Source: Prosapia bicincta
Taxonomy: Eukaryota > Arthropoda > Insecta > Hemiptera > Cercopidae
Assembly (NCBI GenBank): GCA_036971475.1
Contig: JBAIZL010000068.1
Coordinates: forward strand, 42,501-106,500
Length of the DNA stretch: 64,000 nucleotides
Reading direction: 5' to 3'
The notes beneath the pieces are model-generated. The model saw only the letters and a list, made by a program, of their open reading frames with translations, was not told the DNA's origin and searched no databases. Positions 11,936 through 24,409 of the stretch are shown here, in pieces; the first letter of the stretch is position 1; every line of letters begins with the position of its first letter. The translations under genes and the position numbers were made by a program.

Positions 11936-13420
11936 ACATTACTTGTTTTATAATAAAACAATAACCAGCAATTAGAGAAATTCACAGACACTAGTTTCTC
12001 ACAGTCAAGACGGAATTATGGTTCACATTTAAAAGGATTACGTTCATAATATTTTACAATATTTCACGAACAAATATTACAGAGAAGGTTTTAACAAAAC
12101 GAAAGTTTGAGTACGCTTTCATTGTAGACACAGTTTGCGTAAAAAATGTAATTACAGCCAAGTTTGATCCCCCTCTCAAGTCCATTGTGTAAGACTCACC
12201 TCAACAGCTTTTGTCTCTACCTGTGTTAAACAGCCATGTTTTTGTACGGCCATAATACAATAAGAGCTAATTTGAATTTTAAAAAGGGTTTCAAGAGACG
12301 ACGGACTTTAGAAATTCTACTATTATTTCCATATAATTGAATTTATTATCTTAATTGATTGCGTTTGCATTTCTACTTTCTTTGACTTGCTTTTCATGGA
12401 TTCAAGTGTAAAAGATATCCTTTATAGAAATAAGTATTTTATCTCCCGCGGCGTATTATTCATGTTGATTGAAATACTTTAACATTCATTTCATTCACTT
12501 ATATTATTACATCCATCTAAGAGGATTTTTAATTAAATTTAATAGTCTTAAACCTCACTCTTTCACCATTTATTTCTCCTTAAAATAAAGAATTAAACTA
12601 TGTTTAGGTTTAGTTTTCCTATTTATAATTAAATTAAATTTCTTTTAGTTGTAGATAAAAGGGATAGAAATTACTAACATTTAATTAACAACCCTCCATT
12701 AATTTTAAAAAAACGCAAACCAAATAAACTACTCGTACTTCTAAGTATTGTCAGTAGCATTAAATTCTTTGACGTATAGATTAATTACTTTACCTCTCTT
12801 AAAATATGTTTATAATAATCAAATAGCTTATATTATATAAGGTGTAGTAAAGTTTAATTATGTTAATAAAATAATGTTAGATGATATCCCCAATACTATG
12901 ATACTGAGGAAAATTAATAATTTAAGGAGTACTTTTTGAGAGCAGAGGGAGAAGTGGGTTAAAATATCACATAAATGACAGTACCGTATGAGGGTAACTA
13001 CCCTCTGAAATATGCTTGGAAACTAAAAACACCAAACTCCGAATAAAAATAAATTAAGAGTGTATAATTTTAAAACGTGAAACGTGTCCTATGAAATAAA
13101 TAGCCGAAACTAAAATAAGTATAGAAATTATAGAAAAATAACATTTTTCGCAGAAATATCATCTATGGGGAAGCACTGTTTAGAAGAGAACCATAAACTC
13201 AAAAGAGTTAACGTAACCCTTACGACGAATATAAAAAGTTTTAAGAATTAGATGCTTGTTAAAACCTATTTACAAAATTATTTAAAATATAGTTGTTATT
13301 AATGAATTGAGCCAATTCAAAATTCAAAATATTTTTCAAAATAATTATTATTCTTATTTGAATTCATGTAAATATGGTTATTCTTACTATTTATTAGGAA
13401 TATACTGTGGTTGAATTTAA
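11936..13420. other. Unassigned AT-rich DNA
   Basis: No open frame above background, no microsatellite and no recognised repeat was seen in this stretch. Confidence 0.5.
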
Positions 13421-13421
13421 T

Positions 13422-13622
13422 AATAAATACACAAAAACCTCTTAACCACTAACTTTCTTTATTTTACCCTTATGTACGTTTCAGTTACAAAGTAACCATC
13501 CTCAGAGGGATAACATACAAAGACAGTATGTTATCCCTCTGAGGATGGTTACTTGGTAACTGTAACGTACATAAGGGTAAAATAAAGAAGGTTAGTGGTT
13601 AAGAGGTTTTTGTGTATTTATT
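13422..13622. repeat. Near-perfect foldback: head-to-head pair of Penelope-type tails (family B)
   Basis: Two arms of about 95 bp are inverted around a short centre (acaaaga, about 13520). Reading outward, each arm gives ctctgaggatggttac, a hairpin, tgaaacgtacataaggg (right arm: gtaacgtacataaggg), aaataaag, gttagtggttaagaggttt and gtgtattta. The same outward order occurs at 30737-30965, 57215-57370 and 58018-58140. The CTGAGGAT...GTAAC.GAAA.GTA part resembles the hammerhead-like core of other tails in this window. The arms are nearly identical, so the pair is young or maintained by conversion. Confidence 0.85.
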
Positions 13623-13767
13623 GTTGTTATTCTTATTTGTTATAAAAGGTTTTATATAAACCTAGGCGTGATTGTAAATCTGGACACGCCCGGACCCAGT
13701 TCTACCATTTCTGTATAAATAAGACATGTTATGCGCCAACTGTTTAGCCGCAGTTGTAAATTTGTAG

Positions 13768-13812
13768 TATCACTGATGATGATGACATAAGTCATTGAAA
13801 CGCGTATGATGA
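13768..13812 (+). ncRNA. Hammerhead-ribozyme-like motif (type I, minimal stem III)
   Basis: Segments in order: TATCA (13768-13772), core CTGATGA (13773-13779), stem II ATGAC/GTCAT around loop ATAA, core GAAA (13797-13800), a two-pair stem III C-G with loop GC, then GTA and TGATG (13807-13811). TATCA pairs with TGATG to form stem I. Conserved bases of the catalytic core (CUGANGA, GAAA, NUH) are all present, and predicted cleavage follows the A of GTA. The weak points are two extra bases between CTGATGA and stem II, one extra T before GAAA, and a short stem III that would favour a dimeric fold. Such minimal type I hammerheads are known in Penelope-like elements. No in vitro activity is claimed. 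Confidence 0.5.
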
Positions 13813-13829
13813 GAAATAACATTGTTCTG

Positions 13830-15205
13830 TGAGTTTGTATGTAGTTATTTATTTGTTTATAAATAAACTACATTTCCTTATTGAACAGGAAATTTCCTTT
13901 AAACAACGTTATTGAACACCTTTATTAACGTACTTATGGAACCCCAATAGAAACAAAGACCTTTACAGGTAATCAACCATTTCCACTAGAATCATATTTC
14001 ACATTCAAACAATACCCTAATTATATCCTTTGTCCTGTCTTTATTTATCTTATCTGTTCTTCTTTCCACCCAATGGTGTCTGGGAGAAAACGTCATGGTG
14101 TTGGCTTTTAGCACATGGGTACTCTCATGAAAGGAGTATGATACTTCTCGATGAAACAATCAAACACCTTTCCCCTACGTCTGTCCATTCCAATCATTTC
14201 CCCCCCCCCCCATTGTCCTATCATTTATCTAAGTATTAATAGTATTCAGAACAATATCCTGAAGAAACATTTAAAACAATATAATTTAAATAAATGTTGT
14301 TGCACATTTGACTTTTATATTTTACTTTTGTTTACTTTTCCCTTTATATATTTTTACTACAATGTTCACTATTTTCGTTATTACTTATTAATATTACGTC
14401 GACGCAATATATATTGTATTTATATTTTTAAAATGTATAACCAAGAACATCGTTCCTCCTACATTATTATAGTATAAAGCATAATAGGTATAGAATAAAT
14501 CCATTAATTATATACTAATTATACAGTTCAAGATTGTTTGATACATAATTATATTATTTATATTATACAGAAATATCCTTCTTTTTACATGCAAAATAAT
14601 GCAAGCAAGAAAAATTAAGATAAAATGTTCCCATCATAAAATTGAAACGTTATATGCTAGTCTATTGTAACATAATCTAACAAGTCAAATTAACAAATTC
14701 AAAAAAAATTTACTCTAACAATTAGTAATAATAAACCTTAATAACTAACTACAGAGAAGCTAATTCATCCCTATTTCCTATGCTGAGATTGATGACAAAG
14801 AAAATACAGAAGTAATTCTAATTAAGTCAAAAAACGCTGTTTAAAATAAATTAAAATTGACTTTTATTTCTATGTGACTCAATTGTCAACTAAACTCGTA
14901 CTATTGTTTGAGCTGCCGACAGTGAAATTTAATACTTCTTTTTAAGTTCAAATTATTGTGAAGTTTTTATTATGTTTAATGATATTATTTTGTTTTTATT
15001 ATTATTGTTTATTATTTTTTGTAATTTAATTTTTTGTAAAAAATATTTACAGTCTCACAATAAAACGCTTATTATCAGTTAATCGCGATTCGACAACAAT
15101 ATTGTCTTCATTAGCGGTATCATTTTACTGGTAGATTATTACAGAAAAATTAATAAAAGATAAATCTATGTTTCTATTATATTCTGTTTACAGTTAATTC
15201 AATGC
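13830..15205. other. Unassigned AT-rich DNA
   Basis: A run of 13 C residues interrupts the AT-rich sequence at about 14200-14212. Two overlapping open frames at 14030-14477 cross it and are not supported as genes. Nothing else is recognised. Confidence 0.5.
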
Positions 15206-15208
15206 ATT

Positions 15209-15575
15209 CTATTAGTTCACACTCTCCTTATACATATCTTGTTCAAATTTTCAACCGTTATTACAATCTTGTTTATTCGAGTATCAATTCATTATTAAAT
15301 TTAATTAATTATTCTAGTTTTATATGGGAGAAACATTTTCCACAAAAGGGGCAAGGTATGCAATTACTGTTATTAGCTCCATTTATCTTAAAATAAGTGA
15401 TAACATATAATTTCATAAAACAGCTGATTTTATATTATAGGTTATGTAGCAGAACAGCTGTTTTAACGCATAGGTTATGTTACTTTATTTATATTAATGG
15501 TAATATTTTAGTAAAAAGTAGCTAAAATAACATTTTTCTTTGTTGATTTGAGTAGAAATTGACTTCGATAATTTT
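15209..15575 (+). repeat. Dispersed family R, copy 2
   Basis: It begins ctattagttcacactctcct and keeps the ordered blocks of copy 1: ttttcaaccgtta, tctagttttatatgggag, ggggcaaggtatgcaatta, cagctgattttatattatag, and acgcataggttatgttactt. Compared with copies 1 and 5 it lacks the aagttcaaatacat block, a deletion of roughly 60 bp. Confidence 0.75.
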
Positions 15576-16249
15576 TTTAAAATATTACTTGTTTATTAAG
15601 TGTGAAAATCTATTCGAACAAGAAATAGAATATCAAGTGTGTTTGGGGAAATTAAACGTGCACATGAAAAATTGTGTTGTTATTAAATATGTATAGTTTC
15701 CTTGAGACTTTTTTGGCCGAGAAGAATTATAAAACTGAATAAATGGGGGAGTAGCGTAATCATTCTATTTAATAAAAGTTCATCGCCCCCTGGATCTTAC
15801 TGTAGCAGCATGTTTGAATAATACACCTATTCTATGTTTACATCCAGACCCTCTCGCACGAACCAACAAACAAATCCCTGAAACAAAGCAGGCCTGCTTT
15901 AACCTTTAGTGATGACATTTTCCTATACAGCTATTTTGTATTAAAATACCCGAGTGAAACGTAACAGACGTTCCTCTCTTGGCGTCGCGACGTCGTTAGT
16001 CTTACGCGAGAAGGGCCGACAAGTAATAATGTCAGCGCCAATGATCATAGACAGTTAACAGCCTACATAAAAAAACGTTAACTGCTTTTGTTTACGTTCG
16101 GTAACGGCCTCATTTGTCTCTACTTATGAGCCATTCATTAGCGGTTGAGCCACTGCCTTCTAAACAGCTTACATAAGTTTGTTTATCACGTAGAAAAGAC
16201 ACCACTCCTTCTTTATCGTGGTTGAAAAATGCGTATAAGTTTTGTTACA
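15576..16249. other. Unassigned, less AT-rich DNA
   Basis: From about 15780 to 16200 base composition becomes balanced, and a GC-rich palindrome-like gtcgcgacgtcg lies near 15983. No reading frame or repeat membership was recognised. It could be unique regulatory or ancient coding DNA. Confidence 0.4.
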
Positions 16250-16251
16250 TT

Positions 16252-16720
16252 ATTAATTTATATACTATAATCGGTTTTATAGTCTGTCTTCGCTTTCCTA
16301 TTTCTAACCTTTGACTCCATGCTTTCCTTTTGCAACAGTGTTCCACCAATAATGAATAAAGTTTTCATTTCACTCATGGATTTACCAGTGGTGTTTCCCC
16401 ATGTTAGTCTGGGTCTTCCCTTTCTTCTTCTCTCTGGAGGCGTCCAGTCCATAGCAACTTTCGGTTATGTTTGCTCCGACATCCTCTTTACGTGTCCGAA
16501 CCATATCAGATGTTTCCTCTGAATATCCTTTACGACTGTCTCCCTTTTTTCTGCCATGTCTCTAATGCTTTCATTCGTTCTATGTTCTAGAGATTTGATA
16601 TGATCTCCTAAGAGCGTTCATTGTTTACTGCGTTAGGTTGCTCTTGTCTGCTTGAGACATTACCCACGTTTCTGCCTCGTAAGTCAAGAGTCTCTTTGCT
16701 GTAGATGTTATATATTCATT
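16252..16720 (-). pseudogene. LINE 3' end, RTE-like ORF C-terminus
   Basis: On the minus strand the degraded C-terminal part of a non-LTR retrotransposon polyprotein can be followed. LLTYEAETWVMSQADKSNL lies at about 16705-16625. NESIRDMAEKRETVV follows, then RKHLIWFGHVKRM (near 16500) and MDWTPPERRRKGRPRLTW (about 16452-16399). The order ETW - RWFGHV.RM - W.PPG+R+RGRP..TW is characteristic of the 3' region of RTE-type LINE ORFs. Stop codons and frameshifts interrupt it, for example a stop between KRMSEQT and PKVAMDW. The reverse transcriptase core and endonuclease are absent, so this is a 5'-truncated dead copy. The open frames on the opposite strand here are shadows. Confidence 0.75.
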
Positions 16721-16729
16721 CTTTCCGTC

Positions 16730-19470
16730 CTATTGTTATTTCTTCGTTTCACCATATTCCGTTCCGTCTCTTTACTGCTCTTCCCCCTGCCTTACTCTAT
16801 GTTTTATTTCTTTTTTTTTCTTTACCATCCTTTGTAATTTCTACCGTAGATACAAATATCTTCCCAGATATTGATATCCTCACAGATTTTGAGATCTTCG
16901 CATTATTATATCTTTTTTTAAACTTTCACTAAATATCACACTACACATCTATCCATTGCCTTATGTTGATAATAAAATCGATACGAAATAATTAAAACTC
17001 AATTAGATCTATATAATGTAGTACATATATACTAACACACTATTCTCGCAAAAAAATGTGTAGTTTCATAAAAGTTTCGACAAATGTGTTTCCATCGTAA
17101 GGCTATAATTTGTCTAAGGTTAACTCAATCATTGATTTAGACTATGCTACGGTAAATAATATCTGTTCTATATTACTCAAAGATGATGGCAATATAGCAA
17201 ATATTATATTTGCGGGAAAACATTTGTCAATAGAATAGAGTTTATTTTGTATACATATACTCTACAACCTTTGTATACTAGTTATACGTATGTCGAAAGT
17301 ATATACAATTTATTATAATTTATAATCAGAAGGTTGATAACAGATTGCGACATATTTTGTAAACAAGAATGTAGAAACAAATAAATCAGGAATTTTAAGA
17401 GCAAACAAATAAACACCGATGAGAAAATATGAAAAACATTGAAATATGTCAACAAAATTAAACTCTTTTATTAGGGATTAAGGTAAATGTAAATAAGTAC
17501 ATGCAAAACATTTGTAAAGTATACAGTAGCTTCAGATGAAAGTAGTAGGTGTTGCTAACATTAAACGTACATATGAAGAATAGAACACAGAAAAATAAAA
17601 CAAAAAAGTAGCCGATTCAGGTGCAAAAATAGTTAACTTTTGAAATACAAACCTACTTTAGAATTTAAAACAAAACAATAAATTAAATTAGCAAAAATAT
17701 AGTAGGGTATAGTATAGTAAGTATAGTAAAAATCTTTATTACTAAAAACACAACCAATATCCATGTTGAAATAACAGAGAACAAGGCCAACACACACGCA
17801 CGCGCGCGTCCGGACAGGGTGCTAGAGAGACAGTGACAGAAAAAAACACGTATGGGTATAAGAACTTATAATTTTATTCCAAATAGGGTAATTTAAATGA
17901 AATTTTGGTTTTGCAATATATTTATAACGTAAAATTAAAATAGATATTTAATTTAAAACATAATAACATAGAGTAGAAAATGTAATAGTTAATAATACAC
18001 TATAGCTTATTATGTTTTATTTTATCACGTATTTATTTGAAGGTTTGTTTAAGGACGATTACGTAACTATTTGTCAGCTAAATAATCATTTTAATAGTTA
18101 TAATGATAATTTACTTGCTCTTGAGTTAGAATATATACTTTAATTTGTACCAATTAAATGTTTAAATTACTTATTTCTTGATCAGGATTTTAATGCAAAC
18201 ACTCCTGTTAGAATTGAAATGTTTTTGGAAATTTAGTAATATGAAATAAGGTAACTTATTTTCTTTTCGAGGGGTAGGACTATTTTGAAAGATATTTTGA
18301 CAGGTTGAAGTGACCAGGTTAGGTGGTGACATACACCTCCCTATGAATGTTAACAAAATTCACCACCCAAAATGTTCCTTGAAATGCTTAAAAACAACTA
18401 ATTTTCAAATTTTCTTTTTAACCCTATTACATGATTCGTTCACATTTCTCTATAAATGCCACATTGTGCAGGTAAGCTCCACACTTTATAATATCCTAAT
18501 GCAACGCAGTATTCAACTTGGCATCACTGTAATAAAAGGGAAGGGAGTAACAATAGGTAATGCTACGTCTAGGAGGGTTGCAGAAGCATGGAGGGGTTGT
18601 ACTTAATGTATGGAAAATGAAATGCTCACGCGACGTGGCGTCATGCTCGCCGGAACTTCGTGCAATGCAAGAATACTTTCCTTCGTAGACGCCAGCTACT
18701 GCAATGGAAAACTTGTGTTCTAGTGGTAACATATATGTTATAAAAATGTACATTCATTCACCACATTTCTTCTCCTATGTCTATGCTAGGACAAGAAAGT
18801 TAACAATTTCCATTTGTTGTTTAAGCAATAACACACATTTGACCGAGGATAATTGGTAAAATTATGGTAGAAACTTAACTTCTTACTTAATTAACTTCTT
18901 AATTGAATAGTCTCCCAATATAGATGTTCCGAAATATAAGTCAATGTTAATAAGAGATGTAAACATGTAGCATAGCCGAAAATATTGTGAGAAAATTATT
19001 CCTTAGAGAATATACAACTCAAGTCTTAAACAGGCGACTTTTCATTCATGCACCATCCAGATTACACTAACCTCATCTAAGGTCCAGAATATAAATAATT
19101 AAATTATATTAGCTACTAAGAATCAAATACGGCTTTAGTTCAGCTATGTAACTATTGTGTAACAGAGATTCTTTTTAACATTCTATTGTAGTTGTTATAA
19201 TCATTTATAGAGAAAATTAAACTAAAATTTGTCAACTAACAGTGCATTATTTTATTTTAATTAGTTACAAGTCTATACAACGGGGGAAGAATAGAAGCTG
19301 TCACGCTTGAAGGCAAATATAAGAAAGTTATTAAAATCATTGCTAAACATAATAATTATCTAAATCTTGTTGTTTCTTGGACGTATAAGCATACACAAGT
19401 AATAATTATGGTAGAAAAAGAGTAAATATTAACTAAAATTAATTTAAATAAATATATACTATTATATATA
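16730..19470. other. Unassigned AT-rich DNA
   Basis: The stretch contains pyrimidine-rich DNA just upstream of the LINE relic, a short acacacacgcacgcgcgcg tract near 17797, and an iterated tatagtaagtatagta patch near 17705. A splice-donor-like gtgcaggtaagc occurs near 18466, but no exon can be built around it. Open frames at 18310-18753 overlap on both strands and are not recognised. Confidence 0.45.
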
Positions 19471-19484
19471 TATATAACTTTCCG

Positions 19485-20260
19485 TGGCAGTTCCTCATCG
19501 CCGATGTCTCAAAACCAATCATCGGGGCAAATTTCTTACATCATTAAGGAATACTCGTTGACTTGAACAACCAGCTTCTGATCGACGAGACAACCTTCCT
19601 CAGGTCGCGCGTACGCTTGTTCCAGAGTACCGTCCCCAGCGTAAAGGTTATCACAAAGGACTCCCCGTATAAGGACCTGATGGCTGAGTAAAGATCACTT
19701 GTACTGACAGGCGACGCCAGTTGTAAAGCACGATACCAAACATTATATTCACGTGTCTCCAGGACCACCAGAGGCAAGCGGACCAAGGCGATTGGCACCC
19801 GACAGTCAGCTATTGTCATAGTACGTCATCCAGCAGTTGGGCAGCCCCTCTTCATCTTGTACTCAGGACGAATGATGAACGGGGTCCTTATGGCGATGCC
19901 TTGAATGCGTGCACAATAGCATAGAGGTATCCCGTACGCCACATACAGGATTTCGCTCAATGTCGCAAATACACCACAATCTACACCAAATTGGACCTCG
20001 TACGCGCTTACCACCAGATACTAGTAGCAGAAGAGCTTATACCTCTCACAGCGTTTACCCCACCGTTCGGACTTTTCGAGCCGCTCTTACACGAGTATTG
20101 GCCTTATGAACGCAGCACAGCTGTTCATTGACAGTATCACAAGAGATCTAGATTTATGTTTCTTCTACATCGATGACGCCCTAACAGCTTCGAGCACCGA
20201 CCAAAAGAGCTTTACTAGGCTTCAACAGTGGGGGCAGACATCTGCTGCTTGGGTTACCAA
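19485..20260 (+). pseudogene. Ty3/gypsy-type pol relic (protease end to reverse transcriptase)
   Basis: The plus strand carries a decayed LTR-retrotransposon pol. The protease C-terminal part reads WQFLIADVSKPIIGANFLHH, a stop, then GILVDLNNQLLIDETT (19490-19600). A linker KHDTKHYIHVSPGPPEASG then GPRRLAPD (about 19722-19805) marks the start of the reverse transcriptase region. TTIYTKLDLVRAYHQI then PPFGL (about 19972-20075) follow. NAAQLFIDSITRDLDLC and the catalytic YIDD (20109-20180) give the active-site block. Several frameshifts separate these pieces, and roughly 30 bp of foreign or scrambled sequence sits between PFGL and NAAQ. RNase H, integrase and LTRs were not found. Both minus-strand open frames in this interval are shadows. 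Confidence 0.85.
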
Positions 20261-20289
20261 CAATTTCGTAAGTCAGAGTTTCGAAGTGT

Positions 20290-20856
20290 TGGTGCTAACA
20301 CATCCCGGGATAAAAGTGAAAGTTTCTGAATGTCCGTGCCTAGTCTTTCTATTTTTAATACAAGTACAAATACAAATAAAGTAAATTTAACAATGAAATA
20401 TAATGTTTTTGAAACACGAAATAACTACCTCAGTTCTCAAAGTATATTTAGCAGTTTGCTATATTTACGTAGTTTAAATGTAAAATAATCCACTAATATT
20501 TATGAGGTGAAGATAATATTAATTTATGAGTGAACAAGGCATGCTCTACAACCAACAAGTAATTTAATATACCTTGGTTAAATTAAAAACAATTCAAAAT
20601 AAATTTAATCACTTTATTATCCATATAAACTGTAGCAGCGGTTAATTATAAAAATTAAAATACACAAAACATACATGTAAATAGAGATTGTAATAATTAT
20701 TTCTTTCGTAAGTCAAACATGTTAATTTTTTGCTTTGACATTAACATCAGCAAATATTGTAAATCAATTGACAGAAGTTGATTAACGAGTTACAAATTTA
20801 ACCACAATTTATAGTTCAAAAAACCAAACGCATAAAAAGATAGAATTGGTAAACTC

Positions 20857-20860
<4 letters not shown>
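20290..20860. other. Unassigned AT-rich DNA
   Basis: Nothing is recognised between the gypsy relic and the TA microsatellite. Confidence 0.5.
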
Positions 20861-20914
<54 letters not shown>

Positions 20915-20990
20915 CATCTTCTCAAAAACATAGGTAGTATTTAAATTCATACGTATATATCGATTGCAAAACAATCATCTGGAGTAGAAA
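20861..20990 (-). repeat. (AT)n microsatellite abutting a degenerate Penelope-type tail
   Basis: About 53 bp of pure AT (20861-20913) is followed, reading on the minus strand toward it, by ccagatgattgttttgcaat, cgatatatacgtatg and taaatactacctatg. This parallels the tails at 30.8 and 32.2 kb (CTGAAGATGATT...TAATCGAAA; gaataacctatg), where the tail also runs into (TA)n. The core is eroded: CCAGATGA and CGATA replace CTGANGA and CGAAA. Confidence 0.45.
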
Positions 20991-22290
20991 TTATTACAAT
21001 AGTAAATAATAGTTATATTACTGTAATAAAATCGAAACGTGTAAAACTTTTTTATTTAATTCATTCAATATTAAAAAATATATATTGAAACGTAATGTTT
21101 CTCTGTTTATAAAACATTTTACAATGTTTTAAATTACGTCCTTATAGCAACAAGTGCATTGTTTAACAACACATAATCTATTCACACTGAGTGACTACAC
21201 ATTTGCTGATTAACAGTTCATCTTGTGCAAAATCTATCGCCCTTTGAACGTGCAGAATGTGCAAAGTTCAGAGCAACTAATCCACATTCTGGTGCATACT
21301 TGTGTTCAAAGGAGCTGCCAAGTTATCCAAAGCTTTGAGCACCTCGCTATATACGCTTTGGGGAATCTTCAAGATATTTGACAGGTAAGTTGTATTAACC
21401 CTTGTGCTTCGTCTAAGCGGGGGAATGCATGAAACGTACTTACACGCTAAGTATGCAACCCTCGAGTCAGTAATTACTCCATCAAAACTATTACGTCATA
21501 CAATATAAATACACTGCGTGAAACAGTTTTGTTCCTGATTATTTCATTTAATAACTACATAGCTTATCCACTAAATTGGACGTACATTCTTTAACTCAGT
21601 AAATATATTTACGTTTGACAAAACGTGCGGCCAATACGTTCCGGCGGAGAACGTCCCTTAAAGGAAAACACTCGACTCGCTATTGATCCATCCAGAAACA
21701 AGAGTTTGTTATCATTTGGCTCCACCCAGGAGAATTAAAACTCAGCGAAGGGTCGGGGAACACCTGAACCACGTGGAAATGACCGCAAAGGCAGCATTCT
21801 CCCCCACTGCCATTTAAATCCATATCTTTCATGACTACTTTGTGTTCGGCAAAATGCGTTTTGTTTTCTCCTTTAGGCATCATTGCTCCTGCTTTGACGT
21901 AATATCTGTATTGATGTTTTGTATTTTATTAGATAATAACTTACTAAAGCAGTATAAAATTAAAAACTACGGAATTAATCACAAACAAATATTGAAAAGT
22001 CTGAAAATTATATAAAAACCAGAATAATTTAACGACAAAACTATTAAACTTTATTATTAAAGTATAATATTCAGACACATTGTGCTACACAAATGCTAAA
22101 AGAAATGTTAAGAAAACTAGAACTAACGAAAACATACTGTATGTTCTTGACATTATGTTTTTGAACAACTAAGGCAAAGGGTAGTGAATATATAGTTAGT
22201 ATTAATTACAGGACTCATCAGTGAGCAGTGAATCAGTAGGATTTTTACTACAATATAAGGTAACGAATGACGTGTAATACATTTGGGTCC
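20991..22290. other. Unassigned DNA with one possible exon-like segment
   Basis: At 21215-21388 a segment preceded by gattaacag and ending in gacag|gtaagt has a perfect consensus splice donor. One frame is open for most of its length but reaches a stop codon four bases before the donor. The minus-strand frame at 21680-21883 (67 codons, with CCLCGHFH) was not recognised. The rest is AT-rich. Confidence 0.35.
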
Positions 22291-23670
22291 ATAGACACCA
22301 CTAAGTAGTAATAGTGAAAAGTGAATAATTATGAATACGACCTTAGTCACTACTAAGTAATAATAGTGAACAATGAATAGTGAATAATGCGTCCTTAGTC
22401 ACAACTAAGTAATTATAGTGAACAATGAATAGTGAATAATGCGTCCTTAGTCACAACTAAGTAAAAATAGTGAGCAATGAATAGTGAATAATGCGTCCTT
22501 AGTCACAACTAAGTAATAATAGTGAACAATGAATAGTGAATAATGCGTCCTTAGTCACAACTAAGTAATTATAGTGAACAATGAATAGTGAATAATGCGT
22601 CCTTAGTCACAACTAAGTAAAAATAGTGAGCAATGAATAGTGAATAATGCGTCCTTAGTCACAACTAAGTAATTATAGTGAACAATGAATAGTGAATAAT
22701 GCGTCCTTAGTCACAACTAAGTAAAAATAGTGAGCAATGAATAGTGAATAATGCGTCCTTAGTCACAACTAAGTAATAATAGTGAACAATGAATAGTGAA
22801 TAATGCGTCCTTAGTCACAACTAAGTAATTATAGTGAACAATGAATAGTGAATAATGCGTCCTTAGTCACAACTAAGTAAAAATAGTGAGCAATGAATAG
22901 TGAATAATGCGTCCTTAGTCACAACTAAGTAATTATAGTGAACAATGAATAGTGAATAATGAGTCCTTAGTCAAAAATAAGTAATAATAATTAATAATGA
23001 ATAGTGAATAATGCGTCCGTAGTTACAACTAAGTAATAATAATGAACAATGAATAGTGAATAAAGCGTCCTTAGTCACAACTAAGTAAAAATAGTGAGCA
23101 ATGAATAGTGAATAATGCGTCCTTAGTCACAACTAAGTAATAATATTGAACAATGAATAGTGAATAATGAGTCCTTAGTCAAAAATAAGTAATAATAATT
23201 AATAATGAATAGTGAATAATGCGTCCGTAGTTACAACTAAGTAATAATAATGAACAATGAATAGTGAATAATGAGTCCTTAGTCAAAAATAAGTAATAAT
23301 AATTAATAATGAATAGTGAATAATGCGTCCGTAGTTACAACTAAGTAATAATAATGAACAATGAATAGTGAATAAAGCGTCCTTAGTCACAACTAAGTAA
23401 AAATAGTGAGCAATGAATAGTGAATAATGAGTCCTTAGTCAAAAATAAGTAATAATAATTAATAATGAATAGTGAATAATGCGTCCGTAGTTACAACTAA
23501 GTAATAATAGTGAACAATGAATAGTGAATAATGAGTCCTTAGTCAAAAATAAGTAATAATAATTAATAATGAATAGTGAATAATGCGTCCGTAGTTACAA
23601 CTAAGTAATAATAATGAACAATGAATAGTGAATAATGCGTCCTTATCACTTCTAAGTAACAATAATTTTT
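22290..23670. repeat. 52-bp tandem array, about 26 units
   Basis: The unit is gcgtccttagtcacaactaa, then gtaataatagtgaacaatga, then atagtgaataat (52 bp; for example starts at 22389 and 22441). Three variants (gtaattatagtgaac, gtaaaaatagtgagc, gtaataatagtgaac) alternate in the left two thirds. In the right third, units alternate with a diverged type (gagtccttagtcaaaaataa...gcgtccgtagttac), giving a 104-bp dimer. Stops are frequent in all frames. Confidence 0.95.
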
Positions 23671-24409
23671 GGGCTTGACGCCAACAAAAGCAGGAACTAT
23701 TCATCTTTATAATATTTGCTTGAGTTTCCGCTCTCAAAAGTATACGCAACCCCTTCAACATGTAGCTGTATTTTGCAACACATCAACAGAAATAGTTTTG
23801 CTAACTTTAATAGCTGTATAATATTGCAAGCAAAATTGTAAATACCCAATAAATAGTTGATACATATTTCGAAACTTTCTTACTTATAAACAGTTTTTAT
23901 ATTTTTTAAGTAAACAAATTTTTTTTTAACAGTAAAGAGGTTAATAGTTCAGCATCAAGAAAGGTTGGTATGTACTTAATAAAAGAATAATCGCATATCA
24001 TTTTTATGCTGTACATGTTATAAAATATCAACATAGAGTAGAGGCGATTTAAACAGGCGTGCGCCAACAGATAGGGACAGTGTGGAAGGGCGCTCAGGCT
24101 TATCTTAATAATGCATGTCCTTCGTTATTCACGACTTTAAGTGAGATGGTAAAGAGATGGGTGACCTCTGTCATCGCTCACTCAATCTCTTTGTATGCTT
24201 CAGTTTCTGGCGAACTTTATATCTTTTTAAAAACTGCGTTTCATTCTTATGAAAATGCCGGATGTCGTTAGTAGAAGCTGCAGGATTGTATGTTTATTAC
24301 TTTCATTTTATTTAAGGAGTTTTATAGTAAAGTTTTACGTTAAAAGTAGATGGAAGGAATACAGAGGTTTTTCTTGTTCAAAATACGTATTTTTACAAGT
24401 ATATTTATT
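23671..24409. other. Unassigned DNA
   Basis: This is a spacer between two arrays. The 70-codon frame at 24059-24271 was not recognised. Confidence 0.45.

Noticed and set aside
16319..16932. Plus-strand frames over the LINE relic
   Set aside because: The minus strand carries the LINE C-terminal motifs; the plus frames are low-complexity shadows.
19544..20014. Minus-strand frames at the gypsy relic
   Set aside because: The plus strand carries recognisable protease and reverse transcriptase motifs over the same bases.
22290..23670. CRISPR-like array
   Set aside because: Units are contiguous without unique spacers of constant length, and the window is clearly eukaryotic.
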